Below are positions 1 to 8,260 of a stretch of DNA of 40,838 nt, piece after piece (the stretch's first letter is position 1; each line of letters opens with the position of its first letter). The stretch is from an uncultured Phycisphaerales bacterium (lineage in GTDB: Bacteria > Planctomycetota > Phycisphaerae > WQYP01). The notes beneath the pieces are model-generated. The model searched no databases. It saw only the letters and a list, made by a program, of their open reading frames with translations, and had not been told where the DNA came from. The DNA lies in assembly GCA_903868035.1 (NCBI GenBank), contig CAIPTQ010000255.1:1-40838 (forward strand), written 5' to 3'. The position numbers and the translations under genes were made by a program.

Positions 1-2
1 GC

Positions 3-275
3 CAACTCGACGCCATCGTTGCCGCCATCGACCGGCCCATTCCCCTGGCCGAAACCCGCCCCCTGACCGCCGCCGAACGCCGCCAATGGCAACGTGCCAA
101 ACGCCGCCCGGGCCGGCCGCGCCGCGGCGCGGGGGCGCGCGTCATTTCCCTCAGCGTCGAACAATCCCTCCTCGATCAGGCCGACCTCACCGCCCGCCGC
201 GCCGGCATCAGCCGCGCCGCACTCTTCGACCTCGGTCTTCGCACCGTCCTTTCCGAGTTCAAAAAAGCCGGATGA
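3..275 (+). CDS. C-terminal part of a ribbon-helix-helix-like protein (partial)
   Basis: The reading frame is open from the left edge of the window to a TGA at 273-275, so the start lies outside. About 90 residues are visible. A basic, Arg- and Pro-rich linker (around KRRPGRPRRGAG) is followed by a stretch of about 45 residues that looks like a ribbon-helix-helix DNA-binding fold: a beta strand (RVISLSVEQ), a helix (LLDQADLTARRAG), and a second helix starting at ISRAALF. Such domains occur in antitoxins and small repressors. The rest of the protein and its neighbours are not visible, so whether it is an antitoxin cannot be decided. Its downstream neighbour, the iron-sulfur protein, is on the opposite strand and converges on it with a gap of about 40 bases. 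Confidence 0.6.
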   Translation, partial: QLDAIVAAIDRPIPLAETRPLTAAERRQWQRAKRRPGRPRRGAGARVISLSVEQSLLDQADLTARRAGISRAALFDLGLRTVLSEFKKAG

Positions 276-316
276 TGCCCATTCCGTCCCGGTAAATTCT
301 TATCCGACTGCTCCCT

Positions 317-1531
317 CTACAAGCGCAGCGCCACCTTCAGGAGCATGCAGAACTTTTGCCAGCCGTTTTTCTTGTGTACGAGTATCTGTTCGTTGAGGTC
401 ATCGGCATCGCGGGGCGGGACGGTCGGGGCGGATTTTTGCCGCAGGGTCAGCGACTGGGACGGGCAGGTAGGCACGCACAGGCCGCAGCCGATGCAGCGC
501 TGCAGGTTGATGCGGGCGGTTTTATCCGGGCCGGTGAGGGCGACGGCCTGGACCTGGCAGCGGGATACGCATTTGCCGCAGTGGGTGCAGGTTTCGGGGG
601 TGATTTGGGCGAAGTAATTGCTGGTCCAGAACTGGAGGGGGTTGGGCAGTCGTTTGTGCAACGAGAGCATGCCGCAGCAGCAGCCGCAGCAGGAGCAGAC
701 AAATTCGGGGTTTTGGGCGTTGGCGGGCTGGAGGACGAGGCCGTCGTCCTGGTTTTGGCGGAGGATATCGCGGGTTTCCTGGCGGGTAAGTTCCCGACCG
801 TGCCGGCGGCGGAGAGTCATGGCGGCCATATCGCCAAAGCCGACGCAGGTTTCCAGGCGCGAGGTTTGTTGGCATTTTTTGCCGGACATGGCGCTCGCTT
901 CCCGGCAGATGCATTTGACGGCGACGAAGGGGCCGGGGGAAGCCTCGACAAGGCTCTGGAGCTGGTCATAGGTGGCGACAGGATGCGCGACGGTGATGCT
1001 TTGGTTGATGGGGATGGTTTTCATCTGCGGCGGATGGACGGCCAGGAAGGAAATGCCAAAGGCGGGGGTGCGCATATAGTCGCGGGCCGCGGCGAGAAAC
1101 TCGGGGCTGGGGGCGCCGTCCTGGAATTCGTACATGCCGATGACGATCGGCACGACATACCAATACTCCACGCCGTCCTTTTGTTTCCAGGCGATGGCGC
1201 CTTTCTGGAAGGCGCTGTTGAGCAGGCTGGCGACTTGGGCGGCGGAAAACTCCGGCGCGGCACTCGCGGCCACCTGCGGCTGGGGGGTGGGTTTGAAGGA
1301 AAGATGCCGGGCCAGGCGGGCTTCATCCGGGGAAAAGAGCATTTTCAGGAAACGGATATCGGCGCCGGACCTGGCGCGGGGGAACTCCACGGCCTGCTGA
1401 TGCAGATGGCGCTGGAGGAGACGATAGACATGGTCTTCGTTAGTGCCGGATGTGGCAGTGGATTCCGCGGGTGGGCTCGCGGCGGCGCGGGGTTCGGCGG
1501 TTGGGGGAGCGATGGCGGATCGGTCAGTCAT
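317..1531 (-). CDS. 4Fe-4S dicluster ferredoxin-domain protein
   Basis: A 404-residue iron-sulfur protein. The C-terminal part carries two classic CxxCxxCxxxC ferredoxin motifs (Cys 315-325 and 346-356), which should bind two [4Fe-4S] clusters and pass electrons. Before them lies an unusually cysteine-dense stretch, CSCCGCCCG at about 279-287, and further cysteines at about 207-229 (CIC, then isolated Cys residues), so additional metal or cluster binding is possible. The first 50 residues are Ala/Pro-rich and probably disordered. There is no clear signal peptide or membrane span, so it is probably cytoplasmic. The ATG at 1531 is preceded by an AAGGA ribosome site about 5 bases upstream. No redox partner is adjacent, so the electron donor and acceptor are unknown. 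Confidence 0.85.
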   Translation of the reverse strand: MTDRSAIAPPTAEPRAAASPPAESTATSGTNEDHVYRLLQRHLHQQAVEFPRARSGADIRFLKMLFSPDEARLARHLSFKPTPQPQVAASAAPEFSAAQVASLLNSAFQKGAIAWKQKDGVEYWYVVPIVIGMYEFQDGAPSPEFLAAARDYMRTPAFGISFLAVHPPQMKTIPINQSITVAHPVATYDQLQSLVEASPGPFVAVKCICREASAMSGKKCQQTSRLETCVGFGDMAAMTLRRRHGRELTRQETRDILRQNQDDGLVLQPANAQNPEFVCSCCGCCCGMLSLHKRLPNPLQFWTSNYFAQITPETCTHCGKCVSRCQVQAVALTGPDKTARINLQRCIGCGLCVPTCPSQSLTLRQKSAPTVPPRDADDLNEQILVHKKNGWQKFCMLLKVALRL

Positions 1532-1689
1532 GTTGTCCTTCCCAGAGGCCCGTTTCCGCTGGTGCTGAAACGAGCCTGGCGTGTTGTGTGGCGTTGCAGA
1601 GTCTCAGGGAACCTCCCTGGACGGCGCATGGGCAGTATATCCCTGGACCGGATGCCGGCAAGCACCAGGAGGAGCATGGAGTTGGGCGG

Positions 1690-1800
1690 CTTTGGCGCGG
1701 CGTTGCTTGGGGATGGCGGCCAGCATCCGGGCGCGGGAGGCGGGGATGGACAGGAGAGTCTCAGGACGCCGCGTTCGACGATGCCGCAGTGGAAAAATCC
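1690..1800 (-). pseudogene. Decayed 3' tail of a second amidohydrolase copy
   Basis: On the minus strand this stretch encodes GIVERGVLR, then after a frameshift LLSIPASRARMLAAIPKQRR. It matches the last 35 or so codons of the intact amidohydrolase at 2522-3436 (GIVERDVLSLLNIPAAPARM, then LAAIPKQRR). A two-base insertion near 1755-1770 breaks the frame, and nothing of the gene survives on its 5' side, where the PIN toxin promoter begins. The two copies are in direct orientation and clearly diverged. It is therefore an old or foreign copy, not a fresh tandem duplication. The remaining bases between 1532 and 1848 hold the upstream region of the iron-sulfur gene and no other gene I can see. Confidence 0.75.
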
Positions 1801-1834
1801 GTCCCGAAATATCGCATTCGATTTTCGGATCAGA

Positions 1835-1840
1835 TATGAT
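1835..1840 (+). promoter_or_regulatory. Candidate -10 element for the PIN toxin pair
   Basis: TATGAT lies eight bases before the ATG at 1849. Transcription would begin at or just before the start codon, and there is no Shine-Dalgarno sequence in the gap (TCGTCCCC), so the mRNA may be leaderless. No convincing -35 element was found. Confidence 0.4.
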
Positions 1841-1848
1841 TCGTCCCC

Positions 1849-2331
1849 ATGGCATTGCGCAGCGTTTATCTTGAGACGACCGTGGTGAGCTACCTCGTGG
1901 CCAGACCGAGCAGATCGGTGTTACTGGCCGCGCACCAGAAGACGACGAAGGAATGGTGGGCAAATCGACGGAAGGATTTTAATCTCTTCGTTTCCCAAGT
2001 GGTAATCGACGAGGCGGCAGCCGGGGAGAAAGCGAAAGCTGAGGAACGCCTGACGCTCATTGCGGGATTGCCTCTTTTGGAAATTGATGTAGAGGCCACC
2101 CGATTGGCACGCGCGCTGATAGAACAAGGGCCGATTCCCGCAAAGGCGGCACGCGATGCGCTTCATCTGGCGGCGGCGGCGGTTCACGGGATGGATTTTC
2201 TGCTCACGTGGAACTGCAAGCACTTGGCGAACGCGGAAATGGCTGACCGCGTGGATCGGATTGTCCTGCGGCATGGATTCAACCCGCCTAGAATATGTAC
2301 GCCGGAAGAATTAATGGGAATTGCCCTATGA
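1849..2331 (+). CDS. PIN-domain toxin, VapC-like
   Basis: A 160-residue PIN-domain protein, expected to be a metal-dependent ribonuclease and the toxin of a type II module. The usual acidic residues are visible: an N-terminal YLETTVVSYL in which Glu9 stands where VapC proteins commonly have Asp, Asp54/Glu55 in VVIDEA, and Asp103 in RDALHLAAA. A later LLTWNCKHLAN has Asn122 near the fourth position. The stop overlaps the next gene by four bases (ATGA), so the two are translationally coupled in toxin-first order. The pair lies between a decayed amidohydrolase tail and the intact amidohydrolase. The family assignment is firm; the RNA target is unknown. Confidence 0.85.
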   Translation: MALRSVYLETTVVSYLVARPSRSVLLAAHQKTTKEWWANRRKDFNLFVSQVVIDEAAAGEKAKAEERLTLIAGLPLLEIDVEATRLARALIEQGPIPAKAARDALHLAAAAVHGMDFLLTWNCKHLANAEMADRVDRIVLRHGFNPPRICTPEELMGIAL

Positions 2332-2498
2332 ATATCACGCATGATCCAGTCGTGACCGAGGTGCGGCGTCAGCGGGACAAGCTGGCGGCGAAGTTTGGGT
2401 ATAATTTGGATGCCATCGTCTCGGATATCCAGACGCGACAACGTGGGAATCCGCAGTTGGTGAAGCGGCGGACGAAACGAGCGGCACGAATCGGGTAA
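2328..2498 (+). CDS. Small antitoxin-like partner of the PIN toxin
   Basis: A 56-residue protein starting at an ATG that overlaps the toxin stop codon. It begins MNITHDPVVTEVRRQRDKLA and contains AAKFGYNLDAIVSDIQ, a pattern I recognise from short proteins encoded directly after PIN-domain genes of the YLET/YLDT type. The C-terminus is strongly basic (VKRRTKRAARIG). It has no recognisable DNA-binding fold, so it may neutralise the toxin directly without repressing the operon itself. The antitoxin role is inferred from position, size and coupling. Confidence 0.7.
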   Translation: MNITHDPVVTEVRRQRDKLAAKFGYNLDAIVSDIQTRQRGNPQLVKRRTKRAARIG

Positions 2499-2521
2499 TG
2501 CGCCAGGGTAATGCGCCTTGG

Positions 2522-3436
2522 TTACCCCGCCTTGACGCGCCGTTGTTTAGGGATGGCGGCCAGCATGCGGGCCGGCGCGGCAGGAATGTTCAGGAGCGAC
2601 AGCACATCCCGTTCGACGATGCCCCGCAGGCTCTCCCGCGGCACCGTAGGCATGTTGGTCCCCATGACCATCTGGTTGATGGTGTACAGCGTCTCGATGC
2701 ACTCGCCGGCGGTGGTGAAGGGGAAGTCGCTGCCGAAGAGGAGTTTGTCGATCACGTGGAACTGGTGGGCGCGGACCAGGGCGTCATAGGCGACCCAGGG
2801 GCGGCGGAGGAGGGCGGCGATGTCGGCGTAGACGTTGTGGTGCTTGCCGAGGAGGACGATGGCTTCATCGACCCAGGGATAACCGAATTGGGAGATGACG
2901 ATTTTAAGGTGGGGCAGCGCGCGGGCCACTTCGTCCAGCAGATGCGGCCGGGCGTACTCCATCTTCGTCTTGGGCGACAGATGCGTCCCGGGATAGATGA
3001 TGACGGGGATGTGGAGGGCGGCGGCACGTTCGAGGACGGCCATCGCGCGGGTGTCGGAGGGGTGGAAGTCCTGGGCGGCGGGGCAGATGGTGATGCCGCG
3101 GAGGCCCAGTTCCTGGGTGACGTAGGTAACCTGCTCGACGGCGTCATCGTCGGTGGGGTCGATGCCGGCGAAGCCGACCATTTTGTCGGCATGGTCGCGG
3201 CAGTAGTCAGCGATGTAGTCGTTGGGGATGGCCGCGCCGAGGTGGTTGCTCTTGAAGCCCAGGACGAAGGTGCGTTCGGCCGGTTCGGAGGCCAGGAGGT
3301 GATTGGCGGTGTCGGCCTGGGGGAGGAGGCGCATCTTCTGGCCGGCGACGACGGTGGGGCGGGAGAGTTCGGCCAGGGCGCCATCGCCGAGCTGCTCGGG
3401 GCTTTGCCAGATGTGGGTATGGCAGTCAATGATCAT
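2522..3436 (-). CDS. Amidohydrolase family protein (TIM barrel)
   Basis: A 304-residue metal-dependent hydrolase of the amidohydrolase_2 type. The N-terminal metal motif is DCHTHIW (His6, His8), a further His follows in YPGTH (about 152), and the C-terminal catalytic Asp sits in GSDFPF (about 236). The usual (G/S)HxG metal-ligand histidine appears to be Gln183 in ISQFGYPW, so metal binding may be altered. The ATG at 3436 is preferred over an upstream in-frame GTG because GGAAGAG lies seven bases before it. The substrate is unknown; relatives act on lactones, carboxylates or cyclic amides. A degraded copy of its 3' end lies at 1690-1800, across the PIN gene pair. Confidence 0.85.
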   Translation of the reverse strand: MIIDCHTHIWQSPEQLGDGALAELSRPTVVAGQKMRLLPQADTANHLLASEPAERTFVLGFKSNHLGAAIPNDYIADYCRDHADKMVGFAGIDPTDDDAVEQVTYVTQELGLRGITICPAAQDFHPSDTRAMAVLERAAALHIPVIIYPGTHLSPKTKMEYARPHLLDEVARALPHLKIVISQFGYPWVDEAIVLLGKHHNVYADIAALLRRPWVAYDALVRAHQFHVIDKLLFGSDFPFTTAGECIETLYTINQMVMGTNMPTVPRESLRGIVERDVLSLLNIPAAPARMLAAIPKQRRVKAG

Positions 3437-3595
3437 CCGCACACTCTTCCATGAGGGTACAACGGGTGCCGGCTATATTATCGGCAGCGGCGGAGAAAGT
3501 CGCGAAAAAAGCGTTTCCCGCAGCCAATTATTCGACACTGAGGGGGGTTGGGGGTTTGTGAAAAAAGTGCGAAGTACGCGAGGGTGAAAGGGGAA

Positions 3596-6478
3596 TCAGC
3601 CTCCGCCAGCACCAGGGTCAACCTGTCCAGCGCCACCTGCGCCACCCGCACCACCTGCGCCTCCGGCACCTCCCCCACCGGCACCGCGACGGCCAGCACC
3701 ACCCGCGCCGCCAGCGCCGCGGCCAGTGTTGGCGGGAGCACCGGCTTCATAGGCTTTCAAGTAGGGTTTGGCCAGTTCGGTGGTTTCAATGGCATTGAGA
3801 GCCCATTGAATGGAAGCCACCCCATGGAGTTGCCAGCCGTTGGATGCGCCCAGGAAGACGGGATCGGTGACGGGGTGGAGGACATTGGGGGTGGTGATGA
3901 CGGGGTTTTGGCGGATGATGGTAGCGGGGCCGATCTGGGCGGTGCCGACGAGTTTTTGCCAGGCGAGGATGCCGTAGTCCTGGCTCTGGAGGGCATAGGC
4001 GGCATAGGCGGCACCGCGGGGGGCGGTCATCTGGCCGCCGGCGGAATTGGAGACGGCCTGGCAGACCTGGGTGAAACCGTTCCAAAATTCGGGGTAGTCG
4101 TACATTTGCTTTTCGTCGAAGAGGATTTCGGGGCCGCCGAAGATGATGTCGAAGTAGTTGCTGCCCAGCGGGCCGCCGTTGGAGCGGGCGACGATGTTTT
4201 TCATGCCGGCCATGACGCGGTCGCGCCAGAGGATGTCGCCGGTGCGTTCCCATTTGGTGGTCCAGTTGCTGGAGTAGCAAATCCAGTCGAGGCCGAAGCT
4301 GGCGTTGGCGTAGCGCGCTTCCATGAGTTTGCCGTCGGAATAGGTCTGGTTGGACGCGGCCGGAGCGCCGCCGCGGCCTCTACCGGCGGCGGGTGCGGCG
4401 GCGGCGAGTTCCTCGGGGCGCGGGGCGGGAGTGCCGCCCTGGAGTTGGGGCTTGCCGTCGGCGGTGAGCACGTAGTGGCTGCCGTTGTACTGCTGGAGCC
4501 GGGCGTAGGTGAGATCGGCATCGAGCTGTTCGTCCATGAGGTCGCCGAGGCGGCCGTCGCCGCCGGAGAGGTAGTACATGTAGCGTTTGAGCATGGCGTG
4601 GCTGGCGCGGGGTTGTTTGGCGCCGTCGCCCCAGTGGTTGACGTTGTGGCGGGAACCCATGGGGGCGAAGGGACCGATGTGATAACAATCGGTCTCGGAG
4701 GTGTGGCGGGTCATGGCTTCGGCCATGCGGTAGGCGTCGGGCCGGCCCGAGCGGAGGAACGTGTACCAGAGAAACATGTCGGGCATAAGCTCGGTATTGG
4801 CCCAGGCCCAGCCGCCGACATCGTAGCGCCAGTCGTGGCGGCCGGGATCGTAGTTGTGCATGACGTCGCCGTAGTCCCAGAAGCCGTACCAGAGGCGTTC
4901 GTTGACCTGATCGCGGTAAAAGGTGTAAAGCTGATCGAGTTGGTCTTCAACCCACTTCAGCGTGGGTGTGGAGCGGTCAGGCAGGCTCCAGAGTCCGAAG
5001 ACCTGCTGCGTGTGGTAATACTCCGGCGTACTGACAAGGACGGGCGGCTTGGCGGCGGCCTTAGCCATGTTGACGAGGGTCTGGTCGGAGGGAATCTCAG
5101 GGAAGGCCCAGAGGGTCATGTCGGTGGTGTGGGCGATGCCGGTGGCGGTGCCCCAGCCGGGCTTCCAGTCCTCGTAGTTGGTGGTCAGGCCGTGGGGGAC
5201 GTCATCGTAGGTGCGCATATCCATGGCGGGGCCGTCGGGGGACCAGAGCCAGACGGTGAGCGTGCCGGCGTCGGAAGCGGCATTGGTGACTTCGATGGAG
5301 GCGGGGTATTTCTGCCAGAAGTCCTTGACGCCGATGGCGATGCCGCCGGAACAATCGGCCAGGACGCCCAGGCCCAGGGAGCGGCTGCCGTTGTTGACGT
5401 GGAGCCAGGAGGAGGCGGGGGTGGTGCGTTTGTCGATCGAGAAGCTGTTGGGCCCGACCTGGGTGAGCTTCATATCGTTGTACACGGCGACGGATTCCAT
5501 GGCGCTGCGGTTGGGGAGCTGGGCCAGGTTGGGCACGCGCCGGCCGGCGAGATACTCTTCGTAGCTGCTGCCGATGCCGACCCGGTAACCCGGGAGGAGG
5601 CGTACGGGCTGGCACCACACGCCCGTGCCGTCGCCGGCGAAGCGGACGTGCCGGTTATGCAGTTCCTCGGCAAAGGGGACCGAGAAGGCCAGGCCCATGC
5701 CCTTGATGAAGTCCTTCTGCTGATCGCCATCGAAGATGAAGGAGTGGACCATGCGCACCGAGCCGCTGCCGGCATAGAAGTAGAAGCGCATGACGAAGGG
5801 GAGCCATTCGCGGGCGGCACCGGTGGCGGGGGCTTTGTCGGCCACGTGGAGGCCTTCGACTTTGACGACGGCGTGGACGGGGCCGGATTGTTCGAGTGTG
5901 ACCTTGGTGAGTTTGCTCGTGTAGTTGACGGTGCGGAGGATGCCCTCGGCCTGCTGGGAGCGGTCTTCGGCTTGGAGGGTGAGCTTGCCGTTCTGGGCGA
6001 CTTTGCGGGTGCCCACGAAGAGCAAGTCGATGATGACGGGACCGGTTTTGGGGAAGCGGGCGCGGACGCCGCCCGTGCCGGTGTCGATTTCAATGCCGGT
6101 GGCGGAATCGGTGACTTTGATGGGACTGGCTATCTGGGGCGCAGCGGCACCGGCGGCCAGGGGGGTAACATCGAAGGGGCCGGCGATGCCCGAGCCGGTG
6201 CTGATGGCGTGGCCGGTCCACTTGAGGGAGCCATCCGGCCAATAAGCCAGGGGCCAGGAGTCCATGGGGACGGTTTGGCCGGTGGCGGATTTGAGGGAGA
6301 AGGCGGTGGTTTTCGGGACCGCGCCCTTGGGCCAGGGGGTGCCCCAGTTGATGCCGATGCCGGCGTTGGGCGTGCCTTCGAGCCATTTGACGGGAACCGG
6401 ATCGGCGGCGCGGGCTTGGATAGCGAACAGCGCCAAACCGGCGAAAGCTACGAGAGAACGGAGCAGGAGACGATTCAT
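3596..6478 (-). CDS. Secreted PcRGLX/YetA-like protein with Gly-rich tail
   Basis: About 960 residues. A signal peptide (MNRLLLRSLVAFAGLALFA, then AIQARA) precedes PVPVKWLEGTPNAGIGINWG and MDSWPLAYWPDGSLKWTGHA, the hallmark N-terminal beta domain of exo-rhamnogalacturonan lyases related to PcRGLX and YetA (polysaccharide lyase family 26). A long middle part rich in Trp and Tyr fits the alpha/alpha barrel. The expected role is removal of units from pectic rhamnogalacturonan outside the cytoplasm. The last 49 or so residues are almost only Gly, Ala, Arg and Pro and are not part of the catalytic fold; a shorter similar stretch (PAAGRGRGGAPA) lies in the barrel region. The start at 6478 has GGAGG ten bases upstream. 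A rhamnose mutarotase is encoded at about 15.1 kb. Confidence 0.8.
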   Translation of the reverse strand: MNRLLLRSLVAFAGLALFAIQARAADPVPVKWLEGTPNAGIGINWGTPWPKGAVPKTTAFSLKSATGQTVPMDSWPLAYWPDGSLKWTGHAISTGSGIAGPFDVTPLAAGAAAPQIASPIKVTDSATGIEIDTGTGGVRARFPKTGPVIIDLLFVGTRKVAQNGKLTLQAEDRSQQAEGILRTVNYTSKLTKVTLEQSGPVHAVVKVEGLHVADKAPATGAAREWLPFVMRFYFYAGSGSVRMVHSFIFDGDQQKDFIKGMGLAFSVPFAEELHNRHVRFAGDGTGVWCQPVRLLPGYRVGIGSSYEEYLAGRRVPNLAQLPNRSAMESVAVYNDMKLTQVGPNSFSIDKRTTPASSWLHVNNGSRSLGLGVLADCSGGIAIGVKDFWQKYPASIEVTNAASDAGTLTVWLWSPDGPAMDMRTYDDVPHGLTTNYEDWKPGWGTATGIAHTTDMTLWAFPEIPSDQTLVNMAKAAAKPPVLVSTPEYYHTQQVFGLWSLPDRSTPTLKWVEDQLDQLYTFYRDQVNERLWYGFWDYGDVMHNYDPGRHDWRYDVGGWAWANTELMPDMFLWYTFLRSGRPDAYRMAEAMTRHTSETDCYHIGPFAPMGSRHNVNHWGDGAKQPRASHAMLKRYMYYLSGGDGRLGDLMDEQLDADLTYARLQQYNGSHYVLTADGKPQLQGGTPAPRPEELAAAAPAAGRGRGGAPAASNQTYSDGKLMEARYANASFGLDWICYSSNWTTKWERTGDILWRDRVMAGMKNIVARSNGGPLGSNYFDIIFGGPEILFDEKQMYDYPEFWNGFTQVCQAVSNSAGGQMTAPRGAAYAAYALQSQDYGILAWQKLVGTAQIGPATIIRQNPVITTPNVLHPVTDPVFLGASNGWQLHGVASIQWALNAIETTELAKPYLKAYEAGAPANTGRGAGGAGGAGRRGAGGGGAGGAGGAGGAGGAGQVDPGAGGG

Positions 6479-6544
6479 GTAGGCGGACCTCCAAAGGGAT
6501 TTGGGTAGAACGATGGGAGAAGGAGTATCTTGCCGAGCATATGG

Positions 6545-6573
6545 AGTGCGGATTCTTGGGTTGCGTCCGCACT
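6545..6573. promoter_or_regulatory. Inverted repeat upstream of the lyase gene
   Basis: AGTGCGGA (6545-6552) and TCCGCACT (6566-6573) form a perfect 8-base inverted repeat with a 13-base spacer, about 67 bases upstream of the lyase start. No T-run follows on either strand, so a terminator is unlikely; an operator for the lyase gene is possible. Confidence 0.3.
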
Positions 6574-6608
6574 TGAGCATGGGGTATGAAGGCCGCGGTG
6601 GGGGCGGA

Positions 6609-6788
6609 TCAAGCCGCCTTTGATTTCCGCGACTTCCCCGCCAGCAGCGCCCGCAAGGCCCGCGCCACCAATTCCGCCCGGCTGATCCCCAGCGCTTTGG
6701 CCTTGGAATCTGCTTCCTTGAGCAGCCCCAGATCCACTCTTATTTTGAAGACCATAGGCGATTTAATTGCCGACTTCTTTTTTTTCAT
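6609..6788 (-). CDS. Small ribbon-helix-helix protein
   Basis: A 59-residue protein beginning MKKKKSAIKSPMVFKIRVDL. A short strand (MVFKIRVDL) is followed by helix KEADSKAKALG and the turn-helix ISRAELVARALRALLAG, the arrangement of a ribbon-helix-helix DNA-binding domain. GGAGGTGA, almost perfectly complementary to the 16S rRNA 3' end, sits just upstream; the second of two adjacent ATG codons gives better spacing. The start is 21 bases after the stop of the CPBP protease gene, so the two are probably cotranscribed. It may be a repressor or an antitoxin; no small toxin gene is next to it. Confidence 0.7.
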   Translation of the reverse strand: MKKKKSAIKSPMVFKIRVDLGLLKEADSKAKALGISRAELVARALRALLAGKSRKSKAA

Positions 6789-6809
6789 CATTCACCTCCA
6801 TAGCCGATA

Positions 6810-8204
6810 TCACCGCAGCAGCAGCACCGTCACCGCCAGCGCCGCCCCGTTATGCAGCGCGTGGGCCGTGATGCAGCCGATGATGCTCCCGCGCCATTCC
6901 CGGATGCCCGCCAGGACCACCGCAATCGCCGCCAGCGCCGGCAGGGCCACCCAGCTCTGCGGGTGGATCAGCCCGAAGATCACCGCCATCACGGGCGCCG
7001 CGATCCACCAGTTGCAGCGCTCGCGCAGACTGGCGAAGAGCGCCCCGCGGAACATCAGCTCCTCGGTGACCGGCGCAAAGACGCACGCCATGAAGAAGGC
7101 CAGCGCCAGCTCCCACGGGCTTCCCTGCAAATCCTGCACGATCGGATGCGCGCCCTTGATGCCCGAAATCCGCGTGAGCACGTACACCAGCACCATCCCC
7201 GCCACCAGCAGCGGCATGCCGGCGAGGTAACCCACGATGCCGCTGCCGATTTCGCGCCACACGCCGCGGCCGGAGTGCAGGCCCAGCGTCAGGCGCCACT
7301 GCCGCCAGGTTTGCCCCATAAGCAGCGGACAGGACGCGCCAAGCACAAAGGCCGCGGTCAGCCCGAGAAGGCCGAAGATTTCCGGCAACGGCATGTCGCC
7401 CAAAACCAGCCGCAGCGAGTATGCCAGACCGATATAGGCCGCCATGTAGAGCGCCATGCCATAGAGATAGGCGCGGCGATCCGCCGGCTCATTCCCTGGC
7501 ACGTCCGCGCGGCTGTAGGCCAGCCGAATCCGCCGCTGCGCCAGGCGCACGATGGCGATGATCAGCAGCACCAGGCCCGCCACCGTCAGGCCGGCGACGG
7601 CGAGGAAGCCCCCCCCCAGCACCGTCACCGTGATATACGCCGCGCGCAGCGCCCGGTCATGTTGCGGTTTGCCGGCGGGCGGGCCGGCGCCGGCCAGCAG
7701 GTCGGCGTACCATTGATATTTCCCGCGAAAGGCCGCCCATGTTTCCTCCGGCACGTTGTCGCCGTGATACACCGCCCGGGCGGTCCCCACATCCCCGGCC
7801 AGCGCCTGGTCCTCCTGGACCAGCGCCTCCATCCGTGTGAGGGCTTGGTCCCGCCCGAGTATTTCCCCGGCGACCACCGCCACGCGGAACCGGTCCACCG
7901 GCAATTTCGCGGCCCGGTCCAGTTGGTCCAACATCTTCGCGTCAACCTCGGCCCCCTGCGGCCCGCCGGAGCCGGACACCACATGCATGACCACGGCATA
8001 CTGCGACATCATCCGCAGGGATATTTCCGGCGCGATAGCCTCCGCCTGGCGCATCTGCATCACCACCGCCCGCCAGGCCACCACCGCCACCACGATGAGG
8101 ATGACCGCCCACGCGGCGATTTCGCCCCACGACCAGGGCCGCCGCCCGGGCACCGGCGGACGGGCGTCCTGGGCTTCGGACAGCGGATTGATTGGTGTTG
8201 CCAT
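6810..8204 (-). CDS. CPBP family intramembrane glutamic protease
   Basis: A membrane protein of about 464 residues. The C-terminal half has the CPBP (CAAX protease / Abi) signature: EELMFRGALFASL with the Glu-Glu pair and Arg, a downstream His in LIHPQSWVALPA, and HALHNGAAL with the final His and Asn. These form the active site of intramembrane proteases such as Rce1. Before it lie several membrane spans and an N-terminal extracytoplasmic stretch of about 150 residues after the first span (AAWAVILIVVAVVAW). Substrates are unknown; bacterial members take part in bacteriocin immunity or peptide processing. Of two adjacent ATG codons the second (8204) is better placed after GGAG. The small RHH gene follows. 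Confidence 0.85.
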   Translation of the reverse strand: MATPINPLSEAQDARPPVPGRRPWSWGEIAAWAVILIVVAVVAWRAVVMQMRQAEAIAPEISLRMMSQYAVVMHVVSGSGGPQGAEVDAKMLDQLDRAAKLPVDRFRVAVVAGEILGRDQALTRMEALVQEDQALAGDVGTARAVYHGDNVPEETWAAFRGKYQWYADLLAGAGPPAGKPQHDRALRAAYITVTVLGGGFLAVAGLTVAGLVLLIIAIVRLAQRRIRLAYSRADVPGNEPADRRAYLYGMALYMAAYIGLAYSLRLVLGDMPLPEIFGLLGLTAAFVLGASCPLLMGQTWRQWRLTLGLHSGRGVWREIGSGIVGYLAGMPLLVAGMVLVYVLTRISGIKGAHPIVQDLQGSPWELALAFFMACVFAPVTEELMFRGALFASLRERCNWWIAAPVMAVIFGLIHPQSWVALPALAAIAVVLAGIREWRGSIIGCITAHALHNGAALAVTVLLLR

Positions 8205-8260
8205 CATGACTCCGTGTGAAACTTACCGTTTTTGCTAAGATGGTGCAAACAGGAGTGCCC

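Noticed and set aside
356..1888. Long plus-strand open frame of 510 codons opposite the iron-sulfur gene
   Set aside because: It is Gly/Ala/Asp-rich without any domain and mirrors the codon bias of the real minus-strand gene, whose cysteine motifs are unmistakable.
3548..6508. Plus-strand open frame of 986 codons opposite the lyase-like gene
   Set aside because: Low-complexity translation without family likeness; the minus strand has a signal peptide and recognisable PcRGLX motifs.
8208..8260. FMN riboswitch before the RibBA homologue
   Set aside because: The gap to the divergent gene is about 50 bases, too short for the aptamer, and no matching helices were seen.
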